From NCBI GenBank assembly GCA_903847205.1, contig CAINDA010000027.1, forward strand, positions 18,490 to 82,489: a stretch of DNA of 64,000 nt, given 5' to 3'. The notes below the pieces were generated by a model that saw nothing but the letters and a program-made list of their open reading frames with translations, was not told where the DNA came from and ran no database searches. The position numbers and the translations under genes are program-made. The DNA is from an uncultured Bacteroidota bacterium. Lineage in GTDB: Bacteria; Bacteroidota; Bacteroidia; 2-12-FULL-35-15. How positions within the stretch are numbered: position 1 is the first letter of the stretch; each line of letters opens with the position of its first letter. Of this stretch, positions 28,177 through 36,903 are shown piece after piece.

Positions 28177-28704
28177 ATGGCTGAAGAAAAAAAAGAAAAA
28201 TGGTTAAATTACCTGTCGGCAACAACTGTTTTAATTGCTGTTTGCGCAACATTGTCAACTTTTAAAGGGGGAGGTTACAGTACAAAATCAATGCTGAGCC
28301 AGTCAAAAGCTTCTGATCAGTGGGCGTTTTACCAGGCAAAGAGCATTAAATCGGCGCTGTATGAAATGCAGAAGGAAAACCTGGAGTTAGAAAGAAATAA
28401 CCTTGCTGCTAAAATAACTGAGGAAGGATTAGAAAATCGGATTTCTCAATATGATGGGAAAATTAAAAAATATGCTGATGAGAAAGAAGAAATCAGTAAA
28501 ACGGCCAAAAAATTTGAAGATGAACGCGATGAATCAAAACTGCATTCTGGAGCATTTGGGATCGCAGTTATTTTTCTGCAGGTTTCAATTTTGCTTTCTT
28601 CGATTGCTGCGCTTACAAAGAAAAAAATTGTTTGGTATTTAAGCGTTGGGTTAGGACTTTTGGGAATTTTATATTTTATGAACGGTTTCTTTTTATTCTT
28701 TTAA
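28177..28704 (+). CDS. DUF4337-like membrane protein
   Basis: The 175-residue product starts MAEEKKEKWLNYLSATTVLI and has one hydrophobic segment near the N-terminus, a long charged coiled coil in the middle (about 55-125) and two hydrophobic segments at the end. The pattern of KWLNYLS, then DQWAFYQAKSIK, is that of DUF4337 proteins, which have no known biochemical function. I chose the ATG at 28177 because a promoter element lies between it and the upstream start. It is divergent from the frameshifted protease. Confidence 0.75.
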   Translation: MAEEKKEKWLNYLSATTVLIAVCATLSTFKGGGYSTKSMLSQSKASDQWAFYQAKSIKSALYEMQKENLELERNNLAAKITEEGLENRISQYDGKIKKYADEKEEISKTAKKFEDERDESKLHSGAFGIAVIFLQVSILLSSIAALTKKKIVWYLSVGLGLLGILYFMNGFFLFF

Positions 28705-28780
28705 GAAAATGAATTTTTCTTTTTTAATAAGAGATACAGTTTTTAGAATATCAATGGAGATGCGGTAATTGCGTATGGCT

Positions 28781-28965
28781 ATTTAACATAAAATATCATT
28801 ATAAGACGGCCTTTTGGGGCTGTTTTATAATGAATATTATGTTACTTAGCTTGGGTAAAACTTGGTAGTATTTTTTCAGCTAAAAATAGAAATTAAAAAT
28901 CAACAAGTTTTCGCTGGCGTGTGTGAGCCTAAGTGCTATTTACATTATGTTAAATAATGTTGGAG
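28781..28965. repeat. attC-like inverted repeat, copy 1
   Basis: ATTTAACATAA at 28781 is inverted at 28841 (TTATGTTA, 67-base palindrome with a bulge) and again at 28952-28962 (TTATGTTAAAT). GTTAAAT and ATTTAAC fit the integron core sites GTTRRRY and RYYYAAC. On the minus strand the end reads GTTAAATAGCCATACGC, a motif shared with the copies at 29316 and 29974. Confidence 0.55.
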
Positions 28966-28973
28966 ATTATGAC

Positions 28974-29258
28974 TTAATAAGGGCAGTGGTGCTCGATATA
29001 AACTCTTAGGCTGTCTATTGTTATATCTTTTTGATGCTGGATTTTATCTGCTTTTTTATCCGATTTGTATTCACCATAAAAAACGCCTATTGAAAATATA
29101 AATCCAACAATGGCAATTATTGAAACAATTGCGGCAGACCATTCTTTTAAAAATTGTAACCATTTCATTTTACAAACATAATCATATTTTCTAATGGCTT
29201 CTAAAATAACCATTAAAACAGGAAATATTATGCAATAAAATAAAATGTTATCTGACAA
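28974..29258 (-). CDS. Small membrane protein in the cassette-like island
   Basis: The 94-residue protein has two hydrophobic segments (about 5-22 and 42-63), with a basic loop between, and a lysine/aspartate-rich C-terminal tail (YKSDKKADKIQHQKDITID) that ends in a short hydrophobic stretch. It resembles no family I know. Its stop lies 12 bases from an attC-like repeat, and another such repeat lies 57 bases before its start. Size, AT-richness and orphan character fit a mobile cassette gene. Confidence that it is translated is moderate. Confidence 0.5.
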   Translation of the reverse strand: MSDNILFYCIIFPVLMVILEAIRKYDYVCKMKWLQFLKEWSAAIVSIIAIVGFIFSIGVFYGEYKSDKKADKIQHQKDITIDSLRVYIEHHCPY

Positions 29259-29315
29259 TTTTTATATCTCTCACCTAAAGCGTGTGTGGCAGAGGAAGCC
29301 ATTTTTCGTGCGGCT

Positions 29316-29384
29316 ATTTAATATAAAAATTCTTATTTTTCAAAATTTTTCATTTTGCGAAAATAAGAAAACATTATGTTAAAT
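29316..29384. repeat. attC-like inverted repeat, copy 2
   Basis: A 69-base palindromic element starts ATTTAATATAA and ends TTATGTTAAAT, with an inner stem CTTATTTTTC / GCGAAAATAAG. One core (GTTAAAT, 29378-29384) matches GTTRRRY; the other has AAT for AAC. Length and two-step stem fit integron attC sites. It separates the two island genes. Confidence 0.55.
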
Positions 29385-29487
29385 ACAGAAGCGTTTTTCG
29401 GCTTAAAAAATTTCGTAGCGCGGGGGCAGAAAACACAGTTCTTAAATTATTTTTATGGGTCGCATTAGGAATAATTTTACATTGGAT

Positions 29488-29907
29488 TTATAGCCATGTA
29501 TAAATTACCCAGCCTAAATAAATCGTTAAAAACTTCAATGTTCCTTCAACAATTTTAGGCAAAATAAAACTAATACTTTTATTTATAAAATACCAATTAC
29601 TTATATAATCATCTCCTTTATTAGTTAACCGGAATGTATCAAATTGTTTGTTTTTTTTAATATATCCCTCGTCCTCAAGTTCCTTTATAAGTATTTTTAC
29701 ATTATCATATTTTGATGTAATTCTAAATCTCATTTCATCTACAAAAGGTTTAGTCTGTATTTCCTTAATCATTCCAATCTTTTCCATTTCTGAAATAAAT
29801 GATATTGTATCAAATGGGGGGATTATTCCAGTCAATATTAAAGTAGTATTTGCTTCAAATTTATTGTCAATAAATTTCAATATTATTTTAGCGTCTTTCC
29901 TTTTCAT
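29488..29907 (-). CDS. Orphan protein with winged-helix-like segment and C-terminal TM
   Basis: The 139-residue product has a helical N-terminal part; the segment NVKILIKELEDEGYIKKNKQ followed by FRLTNKGDDYI (about 69-101) looks like a winged-helix DNA-binding unit ending in its wing. The last 30 residues (ISFILPKIVEGTLKFLTIYLGW) are hydrophobic and probably insert in the membrane. I cannot name a family. It lies inside the attC-like island, on the same strand as the other island gene, with a repeat 104 bases past its stop. Confidence 0.5.
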   Translation of the reverse strand: MKRKDAKIILKFIDNKFEANTTLILTGIIPPFDTISFISEMEKIGMIKEIQTKPFVDEMRFRITSKYDNVKILIKELEDEGYIKKNKQFDTFRLTNKGDDYISNWYFINKSISFILPKIVEGTLKFLTIYLGWVIYTWL

Positions 29908-29973
29908 TTCACAAATATAAGCTATTTTTAAATGATGGTATCTGCAAAAACACGCAGGATATAAGCGTGTGGC

Positions 29974-30030
29974 TATTTAACATAATATATATTATAGGAC
30001 TAATGTATAGTTTTATATTTCTCTATAATA
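29974..30030. repeat. attC-like half repeat, copy 3
   Basis: GCGTGTGGCTATTTAACATAAT (from 29965) repeats the left end of the other two copies. An inner stem TATTATAG / CTATAATA follows, but no GTTRRRY partner is seen on the right. It lies between the island and the cytochrome-like gene and looks like a degenerate or partial copy. Confidence 0.4.
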
Positions 30031-30043
30031 CTTGCACATTTCT

Positions 30044-30463
30044 TTAGTTCTGTACAGCTCCTGAATTAATCCATTTTGAAATTACAGAAAGTTCACAGTC
30101 GGTCATTTTTCCGGTTGGCGGCATAAAAAGAACTGTTCCTTTTTGATTGATGATGTGAGAAAATTTGGAGCCGAAAATGCTGTCGTTGCGGTAAAAATAA
30201 TTCAGATAATTTTTTAAAGAACTGAAGTTTTCTAAATCAAGTCCTCCGTTAGTTTCTGTAACTGCTGACGAATGACAGCTGTAACAATTATTTTTCAAAA
30301 TTGGTTTTACTGATGCTGTATAAGTAAAATTTAATGTATCGCAGCCCTGCGTTTGTTTTGCAATAACGGGCGCAAGTTCATATTTATCTCTTCTGCAGGA
30401 AACTGCCAATAATGCAATTAATCCTATTGTTATAATTATACTGCTGGTATTTAATAATTTCAT
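30044..30463 (-). CDS. Cytochrome c-like lipoprotein
   Basis: The 139-residue protein has a lipoprotein signal with the lipobox LAVSC (C23), so it is probably anchored in the outer or inner membrane facing the periplasm. It carries one heme c motif, CYSCH (60-64), and MPPTGKM (114-120), which can provide a distal methionine ligand. This small layout matches the cytochrome c-like domains often found alone or fused to larger Bacteroidota proteins. An electron-transfer role is inferred. No partner oxidase or c-type biogenesis gene is in the window. A second single-heme lipoprotein is at 58549. Confidence 0.8.
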   Translation of the reverse strand: MKLLNTSSIIITIGLIALLAVSCRRDKYELAPVIAKQTQGCDTLNFTYTASVKPILKNNCYSCHSSAVTETNGGLDLENFSSLKNYLNYFYRNDSIFGSKFSHIINQKGTVLFMPPTGKMTDCELSVISKWINSGAVQN

Positions 30464-30647
30464 AGGCCAAATATATTCCGAGTTTTCATTGGCTTTGTTA
30501 TGCGAATGTTAAAAAAACATTTTCTTTCTAAAAACAATGCTATTTCAATAAATTATGAATTGTTTGTCTTAACTATTTAAAGCTTATTTCACAGCCAGAC
30601 TGCTACAGTTATGATTTTTTTTGTTTGTAAGGCTTTAGGCTTATAAA

Positions 30648-30655
30648 TATCTTCG
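30648..30655 (+). promoter_or_regulatory. Candidate -7 element of the repeat-protein gene
   Basis: TATCTTCG differs from TAnnTTTG by one base and resembles the TACCTTCG found before gyrA and parC. It lies 80 bases before the ATG at 30735. Confidence 0.3.
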
Positions 30656-30734
30656 ATGCCGTCGATTACAAGGATTTTAACTTTATATAATTAGAACAAT
30701 TCAAAACCCAATAATAAATAATTCATACTATTCT

Positions 30735-33700
30735 ATGCTAAAAAAAAAATTAACCATAGCGCTTGCTGGTATTACAGTTTTAAGTACAATCATTACCACC
30801 GGCTTCACTAACCGTCAAACCAAAAATGGCGGCATTTCTAAATTTCAACAGCAAGGTTCCTGTTCAGCAAGCGGACAAAAATCATCAAGCGGTTCACAGG
30901 TTGGATGGACAAATTCGGTACCTGATGGACCAGGAAGCTGCTCCACGGGCAATGGCTGCCATTCAGGCGGAAGTGTTACACCAGTATTTCATTTCACAGG
31001 CACACCGGCATTTACAGGGAATACTTATGTTCCCGGAACAACCTATACAATTGCAATTCAGGTAACAGGTTATCCGAAATACGGGTTTGATTTAGAATTA
31101 CTGGATGGCAACGGTGCTTCAGGTGCAGCAATTGGTACTTTTACCGCCTTAACTCATTGCCAGATAAAACCTGCTGGTTCTTATCCGAAAAGTATAACAC
31201 AGACCTCATCTATTTTATCCACAACAACGGCTACATTCACATGGGTGGCTCCTGCAAGCGGCAGCGTTTATGTTTATGGGGACGGCAATGGTGTTAACGG
31301 TGACGGCGGAACGGGCGGAGACAAAGCAGTATTGTACACGCTTGTTCTTACTCCTCAGGCCTGTGCAGGTCCGGCAGTTCCGGGTGCTATTAGCGGCAAT
31401 ACAACAGTCTGTTCGGGTTCTTCCAATACCTACACTATCACTCCAGTTTCAGGGGCAACCTCATATACATGGACATTGCCAGTCGGCTGGACTGGGAGTT
31501 CAACAACTAATTCAATTACAGCCGTCTCGGGCAGCTCAAATGGTAATATTACGGTAACTGCAAACAATTCATGCGGCTCTTCTGCACCGCAGACTTCAGC
31601 AATAACAGTTAACAGCGTACCTGCAATTCCAGGTCTTGTAACCGGTAATACAACAATTTGTCCGGCATCTTCCAATACTTACAGCATTGCGGCTGTATCC
31701 GGGGCAACTTCTTATACATGGACGTTACCCGGCGGATGGACTGGAAGTTCGGCAACTAATTCAATTTCTGCCACAGCTGGCAGCACAGGCGGCAACATCA
31801 CAGTAACTTCAAATAATACCTGCGGTTCTTCTGCCGTTCGGACTGCCGCCATTATTGTAAACAGCATACCTGCTGTTCCTGCAGCTATTATCGGCAATAC
31901 AACAGTTTGTTCATCTTCAAGCAATACATACAGCGTTGCTGCAGTATCCGGTGCTTCTTCATATACCTGGACACTCCCGGGAGGATGGACAGGCAGTTCA
32001 GCAACAAATTCAATTACTGCTTTATCCGGGAGCACCGGCGGCAATATTACTGTAACTGCAAACAACACCTGCGGTTCATCAGCAGCACAAACCGCCAATA
32101 TTGCAATTAGCGGCGGAACAGCACCAGCGCAACCGGGGACTATCAGCGGAAATGCCGCTCTCTGCTCCGGCACTTCTAATATTTACAGCGTTACCGCCGT
32201 TGCAGGTGCTTCGTCCTATACATGGACAGTACCAGGCGGGTGGACCGGGACTTCAGCAACTAATTCTATTACAACATCTGCAGGTAATGCAGGCGGAAAC
32301 ATAACAGTTATTGCCAACAATGCATGCGGCTCTTCATCAGCCCAGACTTTAAATGTAATTGTAAACAATACTCCTTCTACGCCTAGCTCTATCAGCGGTA
32401 ATTCAGCGGTTTGTTCGGGTTCGGCAAATACATACAGCGTTGCTTCAGTAAGCGGTGCATCCTCCTATTCCTGGATATTGCCAAGCGGCTGGACAGGCAG
32501 CTCAGCAACTAATTCTATTGCAGCAACGGCAAATACAACGGGCGGAAATATTACTGTTACTGCAAATAATTCATGCGGGCCATCATCTCAGCAGACAGCA
32601 AATATTACGGTGAACAGTTTACCTGCGGTTCCAGCTGCAATCATAGGCAGTTCAACTGTTTGTTCAGGCTCATCAAATGTTTACAGCATTGCAGCTGTAC
32701 CCGGTGCTTCAACATATACATGGGCAGTTCCGAGCGGATGGACAGGCAGCTCAACTACTAATTCAATTACTGCAACAGCCGGAACTACAGACGGCGTACT
32801 AACGGTAACTGCTAATAATTCCTGCGGAATATCTGCGGCACAGACAAAGAGTATTCTCATAGGAAGCGGACCTGCACTTTCTCAACCTGGACCTATCAGC
32901 GGAAATCTGATGGCTTGTTCAGGAACCTCAACAGCCTACAGTATTCTGCCGGTAGCAGGTGCAAACAATTATACATGGACGCTGCCAAGCGGATGGAGCG
33001 GCAGTTCAACTTCTAATTCTATTACAGCAGTTGCAGGAAGTACAAATGGCAATATTACAGTATCTGCAAATAATTCATGCGGTTCATCAATAGTTCAGAC
33101 ATTAAATGTATCAGCAAACAGCGTTCCCCCTGCCCCTGCTTCTATCATGGGAAGTACAGCGGTTTGTGCCGGCTCTATGAATACCTACACGATTGCTTTA
33201 GTTCCCGGAGCCAGTTCTTATTCGTGGACGCTGCCTGCAGGATGGATGGGAAGCTCATTTAGTAATTCAGCAACAGCTTCGGGCAGCCAAGGGGGCATTA
33301 TTACAGTTACTGCAAGTAATGCCTGCGGAACATCATCGCCTCAGACGGCTATAATAACTGTGAGCACAGTTAATCGTTCTGTTACAGTTTCAGGTGCAAC
33401 TCTCACTGCTTTTTCTGCCACGGATGCGCATCAATGGGTTAACTGCAGCGGGTTTACCCCGATTGCAGGGCAAACAAATCAAACTTTTACAGCTGATGTG
33501 AATGGAAATTATGCGGTAATTGTCAGCCGCAATGGCTGCATAGATACTTCGGCCTGTATAAATATGAATCTTGCCGGCATAACTGAAAATAGTTTTGGCT
33601 CTTCCCTAGTATTTTATCCTAATCCCTCTGAAGGGAAATTTATTATTGAAATGGACGAAAGCAATATTGGAAATGGAATGATTGAGATTTATAATTTGTT

Positions 33701-33836
33701 TGGTGAAAAAATACTTCAAACGGCAATAGTAAATGCAAAATCAGAAATTGATTTGAGACAACAGCCGGGCGGAATATATTTAGTGAAAATTGAAACTTCG
33801 AAAGGACGGGCAGTTAAAAAAGTAATCAAAAAATAA
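30735..33836 (+). CDS. T9SS-secreted protein with eight PKD-like repeats
   Basis: The 1033-residue protein has a signal peptide, then an N-terminal domain (about 40-205) starting near GNGCHSGGSV, which resembles reelin-like domains of Bacteroidota surface proteins. Residues about 213-878 hold eight repeats of roughly 82 residues, each with a TVCSGSSNTYS-like opening, SYTWTLPGGWTGSS and NITVTANNSCGSS. These are PKD-like beta-sandwiches. An Ig-like unit follows, then the C-terminal sorting domain VFYPNPSEGKF...KVIKK, so the protein is exported by the type IX system and probably displayed on the cell surface. The repeats are alike enough at DNA level to recombine. Adhesion is a likely but unproven role. 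Confidence 0.88.
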   Translation: MLKKKLTIALAGITVLSTIITTGFTNRQTKNGGISKFQQQGSCSASGQKSSSGSQVGWTNSVPDGPGSCSTGNGCHSGGSVTPVFHFTGTPAFTGNTYVPGTTYTIAIQVTGYPKYGFDLELLDGNGASGAAIGTFTALTHCQIKPAGSYPKSITQTSSILSTTTATFTWVAPASGSVYVYGDGNGVNGDGGTGGDKAVLYTLVLTPQACAGPAVPGAISGNTTVCSGSSNTYTITPVSGATSYTWTLPVGWTGSSTTNSITAVSGSSNGNITVTANNSCGSSAPQTSAITVNSVPAIPGLVTGNTTICPASSNTYSIAAVSGATSYTWTLPGGWTGSSATNSISATAGSTGGNITVTSNNTCGSSAVRTAAIIVNSIPAVPAAIIGNTTVCSSSSNTYSVAAVSGASSYTWTLPGGWTGSSATNSITALSGSTGGNITVTANNTCGSSAAQTANIAISGGTAPAQPGTISGNAALCSGTSNIYSVTAVAGASSYTWTVPGGWTGTSATNSITTSAGNAGGNITVIANNACGSSSAQTLNVIVNNTPSTPSSISGNSAVCSGSANTYSVASVSGASSYSWILPSGWTGSSATNSIAATANTTGGNITVTANNSCGPSSQQTANITVNSLPAVPAAIIGSSTVCSGSSNVYSIAAVPGASTYTWAVPSGWTGSSTTNSITATAGTTDGVLTVTANNSCGISAAQTKSILIGSGPALSQPGPISGNLMACSGTSTAYSILPVAGANNYTWTLPSGWSGSSTSNSITAVAGSTNGNITVSANNSCGSSIVQTLNVSANSVPPAPASIMGSTAVCAGSMNTYTIALVPGASSYSWTLPAGWMGSSFSNSATASGSQGGIITVTASNACGTSSPQTAIITVSTVNRSVTVSGATLTAFSATDAHQWVNCSGFTPIAGQTNQTFTADVNGNYAVIVSRNGCIDTSACINMNLAGITENSFGSSLVFYPNPSEGKFIIEMDESNIGNGMIEIYNLFGEKILQTAIVNAKSEIDLRQQPGGIYLVKIETSKGRAVKKVIKK

Positions 33837-33903
33837 GCGAAATAGGCTGGCGTTAAGTGATTTATTAATACTAATTAAGCATAAGAGTTTATTGCCAATA
33901 ATT

Positions 33904-33935
33904 AAAACCTCAATTCATTTGAGGTTTTTTTATTT
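33904..33935 (+). terminator. Terminator after the repeat-protein gene
   Basis: AAAACCTCAA and TTGAGGTTTT form a 10-bp stem with a 5-base loop, followed by a T-rich tract. It lies about 70 bases after the stop at 33836. Confidence 0.8.
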
Positions 33936-34055
33936 TAATATTTTGAAAATTGTAATTTCTGTCAAATGAATTAGAGGCGGCTTTTGAGAGCCTTTTAATA
34001 TTTTATAATTAATAATATGGTAATAGTTAAATGTTTCAGCAAAGTATAAAAAGCG

Positions 34056-34063
34056 TAGTTTTG
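34056..34063 (+). promoter_or_regulatory. -7 element of the DnaJ-KTSC gene
   Basis: TAGTTTTG matches TAnnTTTG and ends only 8 bases before the ATG at 34072, so the transcript would be nearly leaderless. TTTC at 34034 could be a weak -33 element. Confidence 0.5.
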
Positions 34064-34071
34064 CAGGCAAT

Positions 34072-34518
34072 ATGAAAAGAATCGGAGATTATAGAAGACT
34101 TTTAGGTGTTACCCAAACGGCCGGCTTAAAGGAGTTAAAAACAGTTTACAGAGGGTTTATGAAGGACTTTCATCCTGATAAATTCCATGAAAATGACTCG
34201 CAAAAGTCTGCTGCAGAGGAAAAAAGCAAAGCTATTATTGAAGCCTATCATTTTCTGGTAAGTATTGATCCGGAAACGCAGGCTGCTAATCTGGAACAGT
34301 ATACCGCAACAATTACTACTTCAACTATTATTGATTACCAGCATAAAGGAGTTACTCTTAAAGTAAACTTTTTAGACGGCAGTATTTACGAATACTTTAA
34401 TGTGCCCCGGGCCATGTATATTAAACTGGTTAATGCTGATTCTCAGGGAAGATTTGCCAGGAGGCATATTTTTAATTCGTTTGTTTACAGGAATGTAACT
34501 AAGTCAACCGGGGTTTAA
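34072..34518 (+). CDS. DnaJ-domain protein with C-terminal KTSC domain
   Basis: The 148-residue protein joins two small domains. Residues 4-70 are a J-domain with the HPD tripeptide (34-36) in FMKDFHPDKFHE, the part that stimulates DnaK ATPase. Residues about 83-145 read TITTSTIIDYQHKGVTLKVN and then FLDGSIYEYFNVP, the pattern of the KTSC domain, which is found alone or with RNA-related proteins. The conserved KTSC residues are represented here only by TTSTI. The lack of zinc-finger and client domains means it is not a general DnaJ. It may recruit DnaK to a specific target. The promoter is unusually close to the start codon. Confidence 0.85.
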   Translation: MKRIGDYRRLLGVTQTAGLKELKTVYRGFMKDFHPDKFHENDSQKSAAEEKSKAIIEAYHFLVSIDPETQAANLEQYTATITTSTIIDYQHKGVTLKVNFLDGSIYEYFNVPRAMYIKLVNADSQGRFARRHIFNSFVYRNVTKSTGV

Positions 34519-34562
34519 ATTTGGATTTCGCTGGTTCTTTATTAAAATGGGGATATAAAATA

Positions 34563-34644
34563 ACCACGGAGACACGGAGAGCACAGAGAAACACGGAGAA
34601 AAAAAACACGGAGGCAATGTGAGCACGGGGAAACACGGAGGAGA
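34563..34644. repeat. Dispersed CACGGAGA repeat
   Basis: The sequence has repeated steps such as ACCACGGAGACACGGAGA and AACACGGAG through the leader of the dipeptidase gene. A second copy is at 62666-62705. Such purine-rich repeats are widely scattered in intergenic DNA of uncultured bacteria. Function unknown. Confidence 0.55.
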
Positions 34645-34699
34645 AGTCTGTTATCCAATTTATTTGAAAATAAATAACTACCAATACAAAACCAAGACC

Positions 34700-36751
34700 A
34701 TGAACAATCCATTATTGCAGAAATTCGAGACACCTTTTAATACTATTCCGTTTGAACAGATTAAATTAGAACATTACCTGCCGGCTGTTGAAAAAGCTAT
34801 TGATATGGGCAGAGAAGAAATCAGGGCTATTAAATTTAATCCGGCGGTGCCTGATTTTAAAAATACTATTGAAGCGTTGGAAAGAACAGGGAAAACACTG
34901 GATGTTGCCGCCGGTACTTTCTTTAATTTGAACGGCGCCGAAACCTGCGACGAAATGCAGGTGATTGCCCAGCAGATTTCTCCCTTAATATCTGCTTACG
35001 CGGATGATATATTACTTGACGAGGAATTGTTTAAAAAAATTAAGACAGTATTTAAAACTACCGACAGGGATACACTCTCGAAAGAGGAAACAATGCTGCT
35101 TGAAAAAACTTACAAAAGTTTTGTTAGAAACGGCGCTGATTTAGATGATAACTCTAAAATTAAGCTGAAAGAATTGAATGCTCAATTATCGAAACTGGGG
35201 CTTACTTTCGGAGAAAACCTGCTGAAAGACGGCAATAAGTTTGAGATGAGAATTACCAGTAAAGAAGCTTTGTCCGGTCTGCCGGAAGGCGTAAAAGAAG
35301 CTGCTTTGATGGCCGCTAAAGAAAAAGGCTATGAAAACGAATGGCTGTTTACTTTGGACTACCCTTCTTACATTCCATTTATGATGTATGCTGATAACAG
35401 AGCACTGCGCGAAAAGTTTTACAAAGCTTTCGGGTCGAGGGCTTTTAATAATAATGAGTTTAATAACGAAGAAACTGTTAAGCAGATAACAACCCTTCGT
35501 CATCAAAAAGCACTTATGCTGGGGTATGCTTCTCATGCCTTTTTGGTTTTGGAAGAACGTATGGCCGAAAATCCTGCTAAGGTTTATAATTTATTAAATG
35601 AACTGCTGCAATATGCCAAGCCTGCCGCAATTGAAGAATTAAAAGAAGTACAGGACATCTGCACTAAGCTGAACGGCCCTGCTGTGATGGAACGCTGGGA
35701 TTTTTCGTATTATTCCGAAAAACTGAAGAATGATAAATTTGCCATCAACGATGAAATGCTGAAACCTTATTTTCAGTTAGAAAAAGTTATTGAAGGCGCT
35801 TTTAAAACCGCCAATTTATTATACGGAATAACTTTTGAAAAACACAGTTATATACAAGTGTATCACAAAGATGTTACGGCTTATGAAGTGAAAGATGAAA
35901 ACGGAAAGCACCTTGCTGTGTTTTATGCCGACTTTTTTCCGAGAGCAGGCAAACGCGACGGCGCCTGGATGACTTCCTTTAAAGGGCAGAATAAATATGA
36001 TGCTGTTGAACAGCGCCCGCATATTTCAATTGTATGCAACTTTACAAAACCAACTGAAACCAAGCCTTCCTTATTAACTTTTAATGAAGTAACTACTTTA
36101 TTTCATGAGTTCGGACATGCGCTTCACGGTATTTTGGCCGACGGCTATTTCGAAAGCCTGAGCGGTACTTCTGTTTTTATGGATTTTGTTGAACTCCCCT
36201 CCCAGCTGATGGAAAACTGGTGTTATGAGGAAGAATGTTTAGAATTGTTTGCCCGCCATTACCAAACGAATGAAATGATTCCTATTGAGCTGGTTCATAA
36301 AATAAAAGACAGCGCCAATTTTATGAGCGGTTACCAGACTGTGCGTCAGGTTGGCTTGGGTAAATTAGATTTAGCTTGGCATAATTTAAGTGAAATTCCT
36401 GCCGGTACGGTAAGTGAGTTTGAAACAAAAGCTGTTGCCGAAACCGAATTATTTCCTTCGCTGAAAGGCATAAATACTTCCTGCGCTTTCTCGCATATTT
36501 TTCATGGCAGTTATGCTGCAGGATATTACAGTTATAAATGGGCTGAGGTTTTAGAAGCCGATACCTTTGATTATTTTTTAGAAGCCGGCATTTATAATAA
36601 AGAAGCGGGTAAAAATTTCAGGGATAAAATACTGTCGAAAGGCGGCAGCGAACATCCAATGGAATTGTATAAAAAATTCAGAGGACAGGAACCTTCTATT
36701 AAACCATTGCTTAAAAAGAGCGGACTGCTGAAGGAAGAGAAAGCGGTTTAA
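34700..36751 (+). CDS. dcp: Peptidyl-dipeptidase Dcp (M3 family)
   Basis: Dcp removes dipeptides from the C-terminus of peptides. The 683-residue protein matches the M3A family length and carries the zinc motif HEFGHALHG at about 469-477. The N-terminal FNPAVPDFKNTIEALERTG (about 43-61) matches the equivalent segment of E. coli Dcp. No signal peptide is seen, so it is cytoplasmic. I chose the ATG at 34700 (MNNPLLQKFETPF) because the longer frame from 34619 starts inside the CACGGAGA repeat. Oligopeptidase A (PrlC) is the alternative name; the N-terminus favours Dcp. Confidence 0.9.
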   Translation: MNNPLLQKFETPFNTIPFEQIKLEHYLPAVEKAIDMGREEIRAIKFNPAVPDFKNTIEALERTGKTLDVAAGTFFNLNGAETCDEMQVIAQQISPLISAYADDILLDEELFKKIKTVFKTTDRDTLSKEETMLLEKTYKSFVRNGADLDDNSKIKLKELNAQLSKLGLTFGENLLKDGNKFEMRITSKEALSGLPEGVKEAALMAAKEKGYENEWLFTLDYPSYIPFMMYADNRALREKFYKAFGSRAFNNNEFNNEETVKQITTLRHQKALMLGYASHAFLVLEERMAENPAKVYNLLNELLQYAKPAAIEELKEVQDICTKLNGPAVMERWDFSYYSEKLKNDKFAINDEMLKPYFQLEKVIEGAFKTANLLYGITFEKHSYIQVYHKDVTAYEVKDENGKHLAVFYADFFPRAGKRDGAWMTSFKGQNKYDAVEQRPHISIVCNFTKPTETKPSLLTFNEVTTLFHEFGHALHGILADGYFESLSGTSVFMDFVELPSQLMENWCYEEECLELFARHYQTNEMIPIELVHKIKDSANFMSGYQTVRQVGLGKLDLAWHNLSEIPAGTVSEFETKAVAETELFPSLKGINTSCAFSHIFHGSYAAGYYSYKWAEVLEADTFDYFLEAGIYNKEAGKNFRDKILSKGGSEHPMELYKKFRGQEPSIKPLLKKSGLLKEEKAV

Positions 36752-36778
36752 TACTGGGATGTTTTCAAATGATTAGAA

Positions 36779-36874
36779 TGTCATCCTGAAGAGCCCATTT
36801 GGCGATGAAGGATCTTCTTAATTATCAGGAAGATTCTTCATCCTTCCATAAAAATGGAAGAATTCAGAATGACA
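36779..36874. repeat. REP-like palindromic element (TGTCATCCTGA type)
   Basis: TGTCATCCTGAA (36779-36790) is matched by TTCAGAATGACA (36863-36874), with a nested pair GAAGGAT / ATCCTTC and a central hairpin. It lies between the convergent dcp and MFS genes. To my recollection this family is widely dispersed in bacterial genomes. Confidence 0.6.
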
Positions 36875-36903
36875 TGAGAATTGAGAGCTGTACATAATAA
36901 TAA

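Noticed and set aside
31430..32304. Several frames of 67-153 codons inside the PKD-repeat gene
   Set aside because: They are shadows of the repeated coding sequence in other frames.
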